Shown one piece after another: positions 8,894 to 17,771 of a stretch of 62,857 bases of DNA. The notes below the pieces were generated by a model. That model saw only the letters and a program-made list of their open reading frames with translations. It was not told the origin of the DNA and ran no database searches. The stretch comes from an uncultured Anaerolineae bacterium. GTDB lineage: Bacteria; Chloroflexota; Anaerolineae; Anaerolineales; Villigracilaceae. Numbering within the stretch: the first letter of the stretch is position 1; each line of letters begins with the position of its first letter. The translations under genes were made by a program, and so were the position numbers. The stretch lies in NCBI GenBank assembly GCA_903846015.1, contig CAIMZS010000503.1, positions 1 through 62,857 of the forward strand. The letters are read 5' to 3'.

Positions 8894-9880
8894 TTAATTT
8901 ACGGGTTCTTCCAATAAGATCAACTTGCCAGTATCTGCATCCAATTCTGCCAGGCAGCCGAGCGGAATGGTGGTCAGGTCGTCTACGTGACCGATCATCA
9001 GCCCCAGCACCGCAGGAATATTGAGGGCGGCTGCCCGCTCAGTCAGGACTTCTTCAAAAGTTCGATTTTGTTCCCATTCTGATGGCCTTGGGTTCGTAAA
9101 TTTGCCAAATACGATCCCCGCCACTTTCTCCAGGTTCCCTGATAGCCACAATTGTGTCAACATTCGGTCGATTGAATAGACCGCTTCGCCTACGTCTTCA
9201 AGGAAAAGGATCGCATCTGATAAGTCGGGTAAATATGGAGTGCCGATCAGGTGGGTCACCAGGCTTAAGTTCCCGCCTAGCAGATATCCCTGCGCTTTCC
9301 CGGGCACAAGTGTTGTAATTCGATTGCTTCTTTCCACGTGTCCTTCTCTGCGATCGAAAGGCGGTGGGGCTCCTAGCGTTATCGGTGGTTTGTTTTTGAA
9401 CAAAACCTTTTTGAACTCAGTCAATGTATAGGCAGAAAAAGATTGCCCGGCGATGGGTCCATGGAAAGTGACCAGGCCTGTCATTTTGTGGATACCCAGC
9501 AGCAATGTGCTGATATCACTATATCCCATAATGATTTTTGGGTTGGCGCGTATTTTTTCGTAATCTAGCATTGGCAGCAGCCGTCCGGCCCCATAACCAC
9601 CTCGCAGGCAAAAAATGGCGTCGACTCCATCATCGCCAAACAGGTTGTTCAGGTCTTCAGCCCGCGCTTGGTCACTCCCAGCCAGGTATCCGGATCGTTC
9701 AAATAGATGTGTTGCCGGTTTTACTCGAAAGCCGAGTGATTCTACAGTTTCGATAGCAAAGCGTACCTGCTCTGGTTCGTTCGTTGGGCTGGCTGGCGCG
9801 GCAATTCCGATTGTTTGTCCAGCAGCTAATCCATCCGGTTTAATCAGCTTTGACCTGAAATTTGATGATTGAGTGGGCAT
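8894..9880 (-). CDS. LD-carboxypeptidase, peptidase family S66
   Basis: A cytoplasmic serine carboxypeptidase of the LdcA/MccF family, which trims D-Ala from murein tetrapeptides during recycling or cleaves related amide toxins. GGYGAGRLLPMLDYE lies near residues 94-108. The nucleophile is Ser121 in IMGYSDIS. The Glu/His pair of the triad should lie in the C-terminal half, where GLMIGHVDDLTTIP fits the His. The length of 328 is typical. The ATG at 9880 is preceded by AGGAT, which could serve as ribosome site or as a -10 element. The neighbours make murein recycling the likelier role. Confidence 0.88.
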   Translation of the reverse strand: MPTQSSNFRSKLIKPDGLAAGQTIGIAAPASPTNEPEQVRFAIETVESLGFRVKPATHLFERSGYLAGSDQARAEDLNNLFGDDGVDAIFCLRGGYGAGRLLPMLDYEKIRANPKIIMGYSDISTLLLGIHKMTGLVTFHGPIAGQSFSAYTLTEFKKVLFKNKPPITLGAPPPFDRREGHVERSNRITTLVPGKAQGYLLGGNLSLVTHLIGTPYLPDLSDAILFLEDVGEAVYSIDRMLTQLWLSGNLEKVAGIVFGKFTNPRPSEWEQNRTFEEVLTERAAALNIPAVLGLMIGHVDDLTTIPLGCLAELDADTGKLILLEEPVN

Positions 9881-9931
9881 GCCAAAGATCCTATGTAATT
9901 TTCGGATTGGATAAGCTTCATATGCAGAAAT

Positions 9932-12900
9932 CTAACTGAACAGGGCTTTTACGTCATCCGTCGTCAGTGATTTGAAGAAACTGGTCTCGGTGGAGATAAG
10001 CTGTTCCACCAGGTTCTTTTTGCGTTCCTGTAATAACAGGATTTTTTCTTCCACCGAGTCTCGCAAAATATATTTATAAATAAAAACAGGTTTTTCCTGC
10101 CCGATTCTGTGGGCACGATCACTGGCTTGCATTTCTACGGCAGGATTCCACCAGGGATCCAGGTGAATCACATATTCAGCCGCTGTCAGGTTTAATCCCA
10201 CCCCGCCAGCCTTCAGGCTGATCAGAAAAAATGGTATCGCCGGATCATTCTGAAAGTTATCTACTTGTTCCTGCCGGTTGTTGGTTTGGCCGTCCAGGTA
10301 CGCAAATCGGATTTTGCGCGAGTCTAGCTCAGCGCGTAGCAGTTTGAGAGACTCGACAAACTGGGAAAATATGAGTGCCTTATGGCCTTCTGCCAGCAAG
10401 GTCTCGATTTGTTCCAGCATAAGCTCGAATTTGGCAGATTCATTGTGGTATGTTTTGTCCACCAATTTGGGGTGAATGCAGATTTGGCGCAGGCGCAGCA
10501 GCCCTTCCAGTATTTTCATCCGCGCATTATCCATTCCCTCGCCTTCGATTAGGCCAAGCAGAGATTTTCGATAATCTTCGCGCGTACGGTTATAGAGTTT
10601 GCGTTGGGCAGGTTCCATATCACCATAAATGATCCGTTCGGTGCGTGGTGGTAGTTCAGGAGCTACCTGCTCCTTGGTGCGGCGTAAAATAAAAGGGTAC
10701 ACCATTTTACGCAGGAACTGGGCGGTTTCAATATTTGCATCTCTTTCAATCGGGCCGCCGATTTCGGTTTTGAAGTATTCCAGGCTTCCCAAAAGGCCAG
10801 GGTTCAGGAATGCAAATTGGGACCATAATTCAAAAGTTGAATTTTCCACTGGTGTACCGGTCATTACCAGCCGGTGCTCGGATTGCAGCAGGCGGCAGGC
10901 TCTGGCAGATTGCGAAACAGGGTTCTTAATGGCCTGTGACTCATCCAGGATTACATAATGAAACCTGTAACTGCGCAAGAGTTCAATATCTTTGATTACG
11001 ATCCCGTAAGTGGTTAGCAGTAGATCATATTGGTCAAAAGTGGCGATGTCTTTCTCACGCAGCTGGCCGTGATATTCAAGTGTGCGTAATTCAGGTGTGA
11101 ATTTCTCTACTTCTCTTTGCCAGTTGACCAACAGAGAGCGCGGCAGCACAATCAGGCTGGCCTTTGTAGTCTCTTGTTTATCACGCAGTGCCTGCAAAAA
11201 AGCAAGTACCTGGATGGTTTTGCCCAATCCCATATCATCCGCGAGACAGCCTCCGAATTGGTATTCATGCAAAAAATGCAGCCAATCAACACCAGCTTTT
11301 TGATATGGGCGCAATTCGCCGGTCAGGTTTTTTGATAAAGGTATGGGGGTTATCCCGCTAAATTGGAGCAAGTGCTGCCGGCGGCGCTGAAATTCTTCAT
11401 CAGTGCTGACGAGTTCTGATTCCCCCGTCAATTGGTCGAGCAGGGTTACCTGTTGGCTCGAGAAGCGTAACCCTTCATCAGTTTCTTCGCCCATGCCAAA
11501 CAGATGCTTGTAACGATCCAGCCATTCTTGCGGTACTTCGCCAATCGTGCCATCTGCCAATTTGATATAGCTTTCGCGGCGTTTAAGCGCCCGGCGCATT
11601 TCTTTAAGCGAAACCGGTAGTTCACCGTAATTGATCACTGTTTTCAGGTCGAACCAATCTATCCCCGACGAGATGTTAAAAGAAATCGTCGGTTTGTGGC
11701 GGTTAATTCGCACACTTTTTATACTCTCTTCACCGAATATTTCGAAGCCATCCGCGGCGGCTTTAGGAATGTACCGCATAAGAAAATCAACTATGTCCAC
11801 CTTGGTTCGCAGGTTAAATAGGCCGTTGCTGCCGCTAACACGCTTCAACCCATAATCGCTTACATGCCCAAACATTTCCTTTTCAGCTTGTGCATCGCGA
11901 AATATTCGGGTAAAAACCGACGTTTCCTGATCATAAGCCGATGATGTTTCTGGAGTGCGTGTTTCGTAAGAAACTTCAAAATTGCCATAGCCAAACTTTA
12001 ACCACACATCCAACACGCCCTGGTTATCTTGAAGATATAAACGCGCCTGAGCATTTTCTGTTAAATCCCTGGTTTTTATACCCGTGCCGGTAATGTTAAA
12101 TTGAGCTGCCAGGCGAGGCAGGTAATATTCTAAAAATTGTCCTTTTTCATCTGCCGGAATAAGGACACGAGATGCTTTTGTGAGGTTGTCAATTTGCTCA
12201 GCATCCAATCCATCCTGAGCAGGTATCAGCGTGTTTTCCATCAAAAACCAGAGCGGTTCCTGCGTAATGACAGTTGGTTTTTTGGTTATCTTCCATAACG
12301 CATCGCCCAGATATAAATGGAATTGCAAACGTAAGCCGCCATCCTTTTGGTTTTCAATATCCAGTAAAATATTGGCGGTTTCTTTTGATATTGTCAGCGG
12401 AATGGGTTCGGATAATGTGGTTTCGCTGTTGTGAGATGTCATGCCCTGATAAAGAGGAAAATTATTATTCCTTAGCATTTCCAGCGCACCCGGCAAGGCC
12501 GCCTCAAGCGTTGATTCAGAATAGTAGGAAGATGATTCTCCCAGATCGAGCAGCAGCATGGCCAGATTAACGATTTGTGCAGGTGCATTCAGGCATGCTT
12601 CAGCCTTCAAGTCGTGCGCAATTATGCTGCTGAATAGGCCGCGTACTGCGTAATTTTTTGACAGCAATTCCATCACCGATTCCTGGCTCCATTCAGTTGG
12701 TATAGCCTGGTTTGCGGGTATTTTTTGAACCGTTGTGGTGAGTGGCTTAATTTTCCATCCGGTATAATCGCTGCTTAGGGCAAAAGCCAATAAATAGTCC
12801 GGAGTTTTCTTCGGTTTTGTTTTGCGCTGGCGTGGCGCGTCATGCACAAACAATAAGTGGTTTTCCCAAGATTTCTTAATTTCTTCACTGATAACCTTAT

Positions 12901-13189
12901 GCACTGCCAATCCTGCTGCCACCATGTGATTGCACACGCTGGTCAGTTGGCTGGCTTTGCATTCACAGGTACCGAATAAATGATTGTTTTCCATCCGCAT
13001 CGTTGCGCGAAATTTGGATGCCCCGCTTGTAACCAGGCATTCGAAACTTGTATCGGTATGGCTGATAATCTCTACCTTGTCTTGATCGAAGAGTGTTTTG
13101 CCTGGCTCGGTAATTCTCCAGCTTAAATACTGCGAAAAGTGGTTAAATTGTAAAGATTCTGAGAATCGTTTCTTTTCAAGGAAAGACAT
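9932..13189 (-). CDS. SNF2-family helicase with SWIM zinc finger
   Basis: A 1085-residue Swi2/Snf2 ATPase. The N-terminus has a SWIM-type zinc finger: Cys75, Cys77, Cys86 and His88 in CECKAS...CNHM. A long middle region precedes the two RecA-like lobes. Motif I is DDMGLGKTIQ near residue 650, the DEAH-box equivalent is DESQ near 750, then LVMTGTPVENS. The second lobe has SLKAGGVGLNLT and ASDRAHRIGQ. Bacterial members remodel protein-DNA or RNA polymerase complexes (RapA and HepA are distant relatives); the exact role is unknown. It is divergent from the YgjP/SET pair. Confidence 0.93.
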   Translation of the reverse strand: MSFLEKKRFSESLQFNHFSQYLSWRITEPGKTLFDQDKVEIISHTDTSFECLVTSGASKFRATMRMENNHLFGTCECKASQLTSVCNHMVAAGLAVHKVISEEIKKSWENHLLFVHDAPRQRKTKPKKTPDYLLAFALSSDYTGWKIKPLTTTVQKIPANQAIPTEWSQESVMELLSKNYAVRGLFSSIIAHDLKAEACLNAPAQIVNLAMLLLDLGESSSYYSESTLEAALPGALEMLRNNNFPLYQGMTSHNSETTLSEPIPLTISKETANILLDIENQKDGGLRLQFHLYLGDALWKITKKPTVITQEPLWFLMENTLIPAQDGLDAEQIDNLTKASRVLIPADEKGQFLEYYLPRLAAQFNITGTGIKTRDLTENAQARLYLQDNQGVLDVWLKFGYGNFEVSYETRTPETSSAYDQETSVFTRIFRDAQAEKEMFGHVSDYGLKRVSGSNGLFNLRTKVDIVDFLMRYIPKAAADGFEIFGEESIKSVRINRHKPTISFNISSGIDWFDLKTVINYGELPVSLKEMRRALKRRESYIKLADGTIGEVPQEWLDRYKHLFGMGEETDEGLRFSSQQVTLLDQLTGESELVSTDEEFQRRRQHLLQFSGITPIPLSKNLTGELRPYQKAGVDWLHFLHEYQFGGCLADDMGLGKTIQVLAFLQALRDKQETTKASLIVLPRSLLVNWQREVEKFTPELRTLEYHGQLREKDIATFDQYDLLLTTYGIVIKDIELLRSYRFHYVILDESQAIKNPVSQSARACRLLQSEHRLVMTGTPVENSTFELWSQFAFLNPGLLGSLEYFKTEIGGPIERDANIETAQFLRKMVYPFILRRTKEQVAPELPPRTERIIYGDMEPAQRKLYNRTREDYRKSLLGLIEGEGMDNARMKILEGLLRLRQICIHPKLVDKTYHNESAKFELMLEQIETLLAEGHKALIFSQFVESLKLLRAELDSRKIRFAYLDGQTNNRQEQVDNFQNDPAIPFFLISLKAGGVGLNLTAAEYVIHLDPWWNPAVEMQASDRAHRIGQEKPVFIYKYILRDSVEEKILLLQERKKNLVEQLISTETSFFKSLTTDDVKALFS

Positions 13190-13288
13190 TAATTTATCCT
13201 GATGTTTGTTGTAATAACTTGTTTGTGTTTATAATTTCAACGGTCGTGATTATAACCCTCTCATAATATGGCTGGCGTATGAATTTGA

Positions 13289-13294
13289 TATACT
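13289..13294 (+). promoter_or_regulatory. Candidate -10 element of the YgjP-like gene (leaderless)
   Basis: TATACT at 13289-13294 is followed by exactly 7 bases and then the ATG at 13302. No purine-rich ribosome site precedes the ATG. The expected transcription start falls on or next to the start codon, so the mRNA would be leaderless. No good -35 is seen. A second -10-like TATAAT is at 13230-13235. Confidence 0.45.
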
Positions 13295-13301
13295 TGTCAG
13301 C

Positions 13302-13982
13302 ATGTCCGTCATTATTGACCAGGTTATTCGTTCCAGGCGTAAAACGATTGCTATCATAATTCATCATGATGGTAAGGTGTTTGTGCGTGCTCCGATTAAA
13401 GCACCTCAGCGATTGATCCTTGCATTTGTTGATAGCAAGAGCGACTGGATCAACGAGAAAAAAAAACAGGCACTTCAACACCCAGTTTTACCCGTCCGAC
13501 GATTTGTTGACGGTGAAAGTTTCCTGGTGCTTGGCAAGGAAATCCAATTGCGGGTGGTGGAAAATCAAAAAATTGCACTTACTCTTGGGACTGAGTTCTG
13601 CATCTCCCAAATAGCCTTACCTCAGGCCAGGAAAGTTTTTGAAAACTGGTATCGAGCTTATGCCATGAAGATCATAAATGACAGGGTCGAATATTTTTCT
13701 CGTCAGCATGGTTTTCGCTATGAAAAAATACGCATTACATCGGCGCGTACCCGTTGGGGCTCGTGCAGTTCAAGGGGTACATTGAGCTTCACCTGGCGGT
13801 TGGTCATGGCGCCCTTGGAAATAGTCGATTACGTGGTGATTCACGAACTTGCGCATATCAGGATCAAGAATCATTCCCCAATCTTTTGGGCCGAAGTGGC
13901 GAGGCTGATGCCTGCATACAAGCAGAGCAAAGATTGGCTAAAAAAGAACGGTCGTATATTAACATTGGACAGTGACGGATGA
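13302..13982 (+). CDS. YgjP-like (DUF45) metallohydrolase
   Basis: A 226-residue protein of the YgjP/WLM superfamily. The zinc site HELAHIRIKNHSPIFW (HExxH near residues 182-186, third His after five residues) is intact. The preceding WGSCSSRGTLSFTWRL is the family hallmark. E. coli YgjP has been linked to nucleotide phosphohydrolase activity while the fold resembles metallopeptidases, so the reaction is uncertain. Its last codon overlaps the start of the SET gene (ATGA). It is divergent from the SNF2 helicase. Confidence 0.85.
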   Translation: MSVIIDQVIRSRRKTIAIIIHHDGKVFVRAPIKAPQRLILAFVDSKSDWINEKKKQALQHPVLPVRRFVDGESFLVLGKEIQLRVVENQKIALTLGTEFCISQIALPQARKVFENWYRAYAMKIINDRVEYFSRQHGFRYEKIRITSARTRWGSCSSRGTLSFTWRLVMAPLEIVDYVVIHELAHIRIKNHSPIFWAEVARLMPAYKQSKDWLKKNGRILTLDSDG

Positions 13983-14494
13983 CAACAGGATATCTTTCTA
14001 CCAAACTGGAAGTACGCAACGCGCCCGAAAAGGGCGGTTATGCCGTATATGCTCTTAAAACGATTCAAAAAGATGAAGTGCTGGCCGTTTGGGGCGGACA
14101 GGTGGTGACCCTGGCGCAGGTTTTGGAGTTGACGCGCGAAGAACAGGGCCACACGATTCAGATTTATGATGAACTCTACCTGGCACCCATGGGGATGGAA
14201 GAGCCCGCAGATTATATAAATCATTCATGCAGCCCTAATGCAGGTGTCTGCGGACAAATCTCACTGGTTGCCATGCGTGAAATTGGGATTGGAGAGGAAA
14301 TCACCTTTGATTACGCCATGTCCGACAGTAGTTCCTTCGATGAGTTCGATTGCGCATGTGGCGCGCCGACTTGCCGGGGACTGGTTAGTGGCAGTGATTG
14401 GAAGCGCCCAGATTTATGGAAGCGCTATGATGGTTATTTTTCAACTTATCTTCAGCATCGCATTGATAAACTTCGGAAAAAAGCAATGCCTTGA
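13979..14494 (+). CDS. SET-domain protein-lysine methyltransferase
   Basis: A compact 171-residue SET-domain protein. GGYAVYALKTIQKDEVLAVW is the N-SET start. YINHSCSPNAG (about residues 79-89) is the NHSC motif that binds S-adenosylmethionine. GEEITFDYA supplies the catalytic Tyr. A post-SET-like CACGAPTC with three Cys follows. Such enzymes methylate lysines on proteins; bacterial targets are mostly unknown. It is translationally coupled to the YgjP-like gene. The gene converges with the DUF3592 gene 18 bases later. All key SET motifs look intact. Confidence 0.9.
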   Translation: MTTGYLSTKLEVRNAPEKGGYAVYALKTIQKDEVLAVWGGQVVTLAQVLELTREEQGHTIQIYDELYLAPMGMEEPADYINHSCSPNAGVCGQISLVAMREIGIGEEITFDYAMSDSSSFDEFDCACGAPTCRGLVSGSDWKRPDLWKRYDGYFSTYLQHRIDKLRKKAMP

Positions 14495-14512
14495 AGCTGT
14501 TGGTCGCCGGCA

Positions 14513-15187
14513 TCATTCGGATGTTTGAGCGGATGAGCTTTCTTCTCTACTGATCACAATGCGCACTGCGATTACAGCTACCAAAAAAGAAATGCCCAGA
14601 ATGCCAGTGATAACCGGCAGGATCCACATCACTGCGCCACTTTCAAAGGATTTGATGCGAGCGTCAAGCGGGTGTTCAGGGTCATATAACACAGTTACTT
14701 CATTGCCCTTTTCGTATTCGGGCAAATCGCTTCCCACGTTCATCTGAACCGTACGGCGACGGCCATCTTCTGCGGTAAAGTTAACCACCGGGAAATAAAA
14801 TACTTGGATAATTCGATCTTTTTGATTGATATATTCTCGGCTGATAACCACATCCGTAACAATCCCTGGTGCGCTTTTTTCCTTTTGCAAGGTCCCGATT
14901 GCGCTGGCGGATGAGATACCAGCAATCAGCAGCAGCACAACCGCCACTCCTGTAAAAATCGATAGAATTATGTTTTCAAACCCAAAGAATCCTTCTGAAG
15001 AGACAGGTGGCTTAATGGGTTGATCGTCAGAATTTGCGCTCTTCTCCGCATTCATGATCGCCATTATTTTACGTCGATCTTTGGGGTCAAGGATTTTATC
15101 GAGACTATTGTATACAACGCCGTTTATTTCAAAGGCAACTGCTGCATCGTTTTCCCAACGGATTGAATAATTCTTTTTCTTTGCCAT
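14513..15187 (-). CDS. DUF3592 membrane protein
   Basis: A 224-residue protein with a short acidic N-terminal region mentioning no known motif, a membrane span near residues 72-93, an extracellular DUF3592-type domain (YFPVVNFTAEDG, then EVTVLYDPEHP) and a second span near 190-215. DUF3592 proteins have no assigned function; the fold is a small beta domain between two membrane helices. A good GGAGATTT site precedes the ATG. It stands alone between the SET gene and the CruF-like gene. Confidence 0.8.
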   Translation of the reverse strand: MAKKKNYSIRWENDAAVAFEINGVVYNSLDKILDPKDRRKIMAIMNAEKSANSDDQPIKPPVSSEGFFGFENIILSIFTGVAVVLLLIAGISSASAIGTLQKEKSAPGIVTDVVISREYINQKDRIIQVFYFPVVNFTAEDGRRRTVQMNVGSDLPEYEKGNEVTVLYDPEHPLDARIKSFESGAVMWILPVITGILGISFLVAVIAVRIVISREESSSAQTSE

Positions 15188-15348
15188 AAATCTCCTTCAC
15201 ACCAGTTAAAATTTGCAGCAGTGCATAACTTGCTGTGCTATAAACAGTAGAACGCTTTGCCATTCAAATATCTTATGTCTCTACCGTTTTTCCTTCCTAT
15301 CATGAATCACAACCTGTATTTTGGACAGCTGTTTTGCTTCCCTTTCCG

Positions 15349-16119
15349 TCAATCAGCACCAGGTTCATTCTTACTCTTGATGGTTGCGGCAACAATAAAA
15401 ATTCCCGATCCAATAAATCCAAAAATCGCTGGGCCGGGTTGTGACCAGAAAATACCCTGACCCAGGGTTTGTAATATCCATGTCAGCACATAGACCAGGG
15501 AGAGGGGCCTGGCGGGCAGATCTGTGGGATTGGTGATATAGGTGAGAATGGCTGATATGACGAACCACCCCAGGTAATTACTCAATGGTATGCCAAAATA
15601 TTTGCCAGGTACTTCCCAACGCCAAAAATCCCATCCCACCATTTGTGGGTCGAGGAAAAGATCCCATGCGGTGAAGGCCAGGGCTGAAATGACGATAAAG
15701 CTCCATGTTCGCCCTGATTTTCTCGTGATAAAGTGGGCGATTGCCCAGGCTGGAGGCAGCATCATCATCCAGGCCAGTGGAATAAGTACAGGGACACCGG
15801 CTATTTGTGGTTGCAAGATGGCTGTATAGTGATATTTTCCAAACAGAATGCCTGTGTGGCTGCCAACCAGTTCAGCAAAATAGGATAAAGATACAACTAA
15901 CGTAAAAGTAACTGCGCTGCGCCTCACTCCCCAGTGATTGACAAGAATGAACATCACAGCCATAACCTGCATCAATACCCCAACGGATATTCCGCGTAAC
16001 AGGTAGTCATCTCCCATTATCCAACCTAATAGGGGTATGGATACCATGGTCAACAACCACAGGATGAACGCGGTTTGTGTTGTTCTTGATTGGCGCAGGT
16101 CAATAAAGGCTTTTATCAT
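15349..16119 (-). CDS. CruF-like carotenoid biosynthesis protein (DUF422)
   Basis: A 256-residue polytopic membrane protein with about seven spans. The family phrases are clear: GILFGKYHYT, then VPVLIPLAWMMMLPP, then AFTAWDLFLDPQMV and WEVPGKYFGIPLSNYLGWF. Relatives hydrate the psi end of carotenoids (1',2'-hydratase CruF) or act in C50 carotenoid synthesis. No other carotenoid genes are next to it, although the UbiA fusion at 271 belongs to a prenyl-transfer family. The substrate cannot be deduced from sequence. Confidence 0.85.
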   Translation of the reverse strand: MIKAFIDLRQSRTTQTAFILWLLTMVSIPLLGWIMGDDYLLRGISVGVLMQVMAVMFILVNHWGVRRSAVTFTLVVSLSYFAELVGSHTGILFGKYHYTAILQPQIAGVPVLIPLAWMMMLPPAWAIAHFITRKSGRTWSFIVISALAFTAWDLFLDPQMVGWDFWRWEVPGKYFGIPLSNYLGWFVISAILTYITNPTDLPARPLSLVYVLTWILQTLGQGIFWSQPGPAIFGFIGSGIFIVAATIKSKNEPGAD

Positions 16120-16155
16120 CTCTTTGGTTTGCGGTCGCGTCTGACTGTGCCAGTA

Positions 16156-16181
16156 TTAAGGCCCCCATTTGGGGGCCTTAA
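16156..16181 (-). terminator. Perfect hairpin downstream of the rib operon
   Basis: TTAAGGCCCCC (16156-16166) and GGGGGCCTTAA (16171-16181) form a perfect 11-bp stem with a 4-base ATTT loop. It lies between the end of the RibA gene (16270) and the start of the CruF-like gene (16119), both on the minus strand. No T-run follows on either strand, so it may be a pause or processing hairpin instead of a full terminator. Confidence 0.6.
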
Positions 16182-16269
16182 TGGGTAAAAGAAAGCCTAT
16201 CATATTGATTATGGCAGTTATGCTGCCTTGTCGATTGCGCTGGTAGCGCCAGTCATGCTCATTGCCGAG

Positions 16270-17040
16270 TCATTCATGCAGTGCCAGAACCTGATCTGCG
16301 CTCATACCTTTAATCACTGGGCGATCGATCTGTTCTTGCAAATGCGTTTTTCCCTTGAAATCCTTCAAGTCAATCATGTGGCCGGATTTCTCAGCTTTGG
16401 TGCGCAGATAAAATTCATTATAAGGGTTGGTTGGGAGCACATGAGGAATGCGGCCATTAACCTGGATGCCATACTTGGTCAAATCATTGATCTTTTTGGG
16501 GTTATTGGTCATTAATTGGATCGATTTGACCTTGAGCGACTGCAGCATGTGAGCTGCAACAGCATAATCTCTTTCGTCATCGCGAAAGCCGAGCGCCAGG
16601 TTAGCTTCCACCGTGTCCATACCGTAATCCTGCAACCCATAAGCGCGTATTTTATTGGTCAGACCAATCCCACGGCCTTCCTGGCGCAGGTAAATCACGA
16701 CTCCTCGTTCCATTTTACCAATGCTCGTCAGAGCTGCTTCAAGCTGATCGCGGCAATCGCAGCGCAGTGAACCAAATGCATCTCCAGTCAGGCATTCTGA
16801 GTGAAGACGCACGACTACATCATCGCTATCGGTTACATCACCTTTAACGATTGCGGCGTGCTCCTTTCCATCCTGGTTGTTATAGAACGCTACAATGTGA
16901 AAATCTCCAAAACGTGTTGGCAATTCTGCTATGGATGCAATCTTGACACACACATGATCATCTCCGCACCCATCACACTCATGCGCGCGGTTTTCATCCA
17001 AAAGCTGCTCTATTGGTAGATGCAAATGATTGATTGTCAT
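16270..17040 (-). CDS. ribA: GTP cyclohydrolase II
   Basis: First enzyme of riboflavin synthesis: opens GTP to the diaminopyrimidine phosphate with loss of formate and pyrophosphate. The three zinc cysteines are Cys83, Cys94 and Cys96 in SECLTGDAFGSLRCDC. YLRQEGRGIGL, DTVEANLALGF and LMTNNPKKI are standard. The C-terminal VLPTNPYNEFYLRTKAEKSGHM is also family-like. There is no fused RibB domain. An odd N-terminus of about 35 residues includes CDGCGDDHVC, three cysteines that might form an extra metal site. It is the last gene of the five-gene operon starting at the Rrf2 regulator. Confidence 0.93.
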   Translation of the reverse strand: MTINHLHLPIEQLLDENRAHECDGCGDDHVCVKIASIAELPTRFGDFHIVAFYNNQDGKEHAAIVKGDVTDSDDVVVRLHSECLTGDAFGSLRCDCRDQLEAALTSIGKMERGVVIYLRQEGRGIGLTNKIRAYGLQDYGMDTVEANLALGFRDDERDYAVAAHMLQSLKVKSIQLMTNNPKKINDLTKYGIQVNGRIPHVLPTNPYNEFYLRTKAEKSGHMIDLKDFKGKTHLQEQIDRPVIKGMSADQVLALHE

Positions 17041-17066
17041 TGTTTTTCCTTTTGATTACAAAATTC

Positions 17067-17771
17067 TTATAACTTGTAACGAATTAGTAGGCCGCCGCTA
17101 TCGTCAATACTCTGAACATCCAATAACTTCAATTCAACACTTGCGGCTGCGGCTAACCCGGCCCCTGCTGCAAGTGTCGGGGCAGTCTGCCCACCGAAGA
17201 TTTTAGGGGCTACGTACAGGTAAAGCTCATCAGCGAGACCCTGGCGCAGAAGCTCATAATTGAGAGTTCCACCACCTTCCACCATTAATCTGCGTATGCC
17301 CAGGGTGTACAAAGTATTAAGAGCATAGTGTAAGTTTACTCGTTTTTCGTCAGATATATAAACTTCTGTGCCAAGCTTTGATAATACGCTAATATTCTCT
17401 GCGCTAGTTTGAGATGTGGTGAAGATCACTTTGCGCGCAGGGCCGGCAGTGAGGAAGTTCCCATCCGGTTGTAAATTCGCCACACTGACGATCCCCACTT
17501 TCATTGGATTTTCTGGCAAACCTTTGCTCGTGCGCTCCAGGCGCAAGGCCTCATTTTTTACTGTTAATTTTGGATCTTCATCCAGTAAAGTGTGCCCACC
17601 CACCATCACAGCATCAACCCCGGCGCGCAGACGCTGCACCCGCAATATATCTTCTTTGGAGGAAATAGTTGCGCCTTTGCGTTCGAATGTATCCATTTTG
17701 CCATCAACTGTGACGGCTACATTGATAAAGGTGAAAGGTCTCATGGCATACTTTTCCGTTTTATTGTTCAA
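17067..17771 (-). CDS. Pyrimidine reductase of riboflavin synthesis (RibD C-terminal family)
   Basis: A 234-residue RibD C-terminal-type reductase standing alone, without the deaminase half found in bifunctional RibD. FINVAVTVDGKMD opens the fold; VDAVMVGGHTLLDEDPKLTV binds NADPH; IRRLMVEGGGTLNYELLRQGLADELYL closes it. It reduces the ribosyl side chain of the RibA product or its deaminated form. Stand-alone enzymes of this type occur in archaea and fungi, where reduction precedes deamination; which order applies here is open. It overlaps the DUF1684 gene by 4 bases (ATGA). Confidence 0.88.
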   Translation of the reverse strand: MNNKTEKYAMRPFTFINVAVTVDGKMDTFERKGATISSKEDILRVQRLRAGVDAVMVGGHTLLDEDPKLTVKNEALRLERTSKGLPENPMKVGIVSVANLQPDGNFLTAGPARKVIFTTSQTSAENISVLSKLGTEVYISDEKRVNLHYALNTLYTLGIRRLMVEGGGTLNYELLRQGLADELYLYVAPKIFGGQTAPTLAAGAGLAAAASVELKLLDVQSIDDSGGLLIRYKL

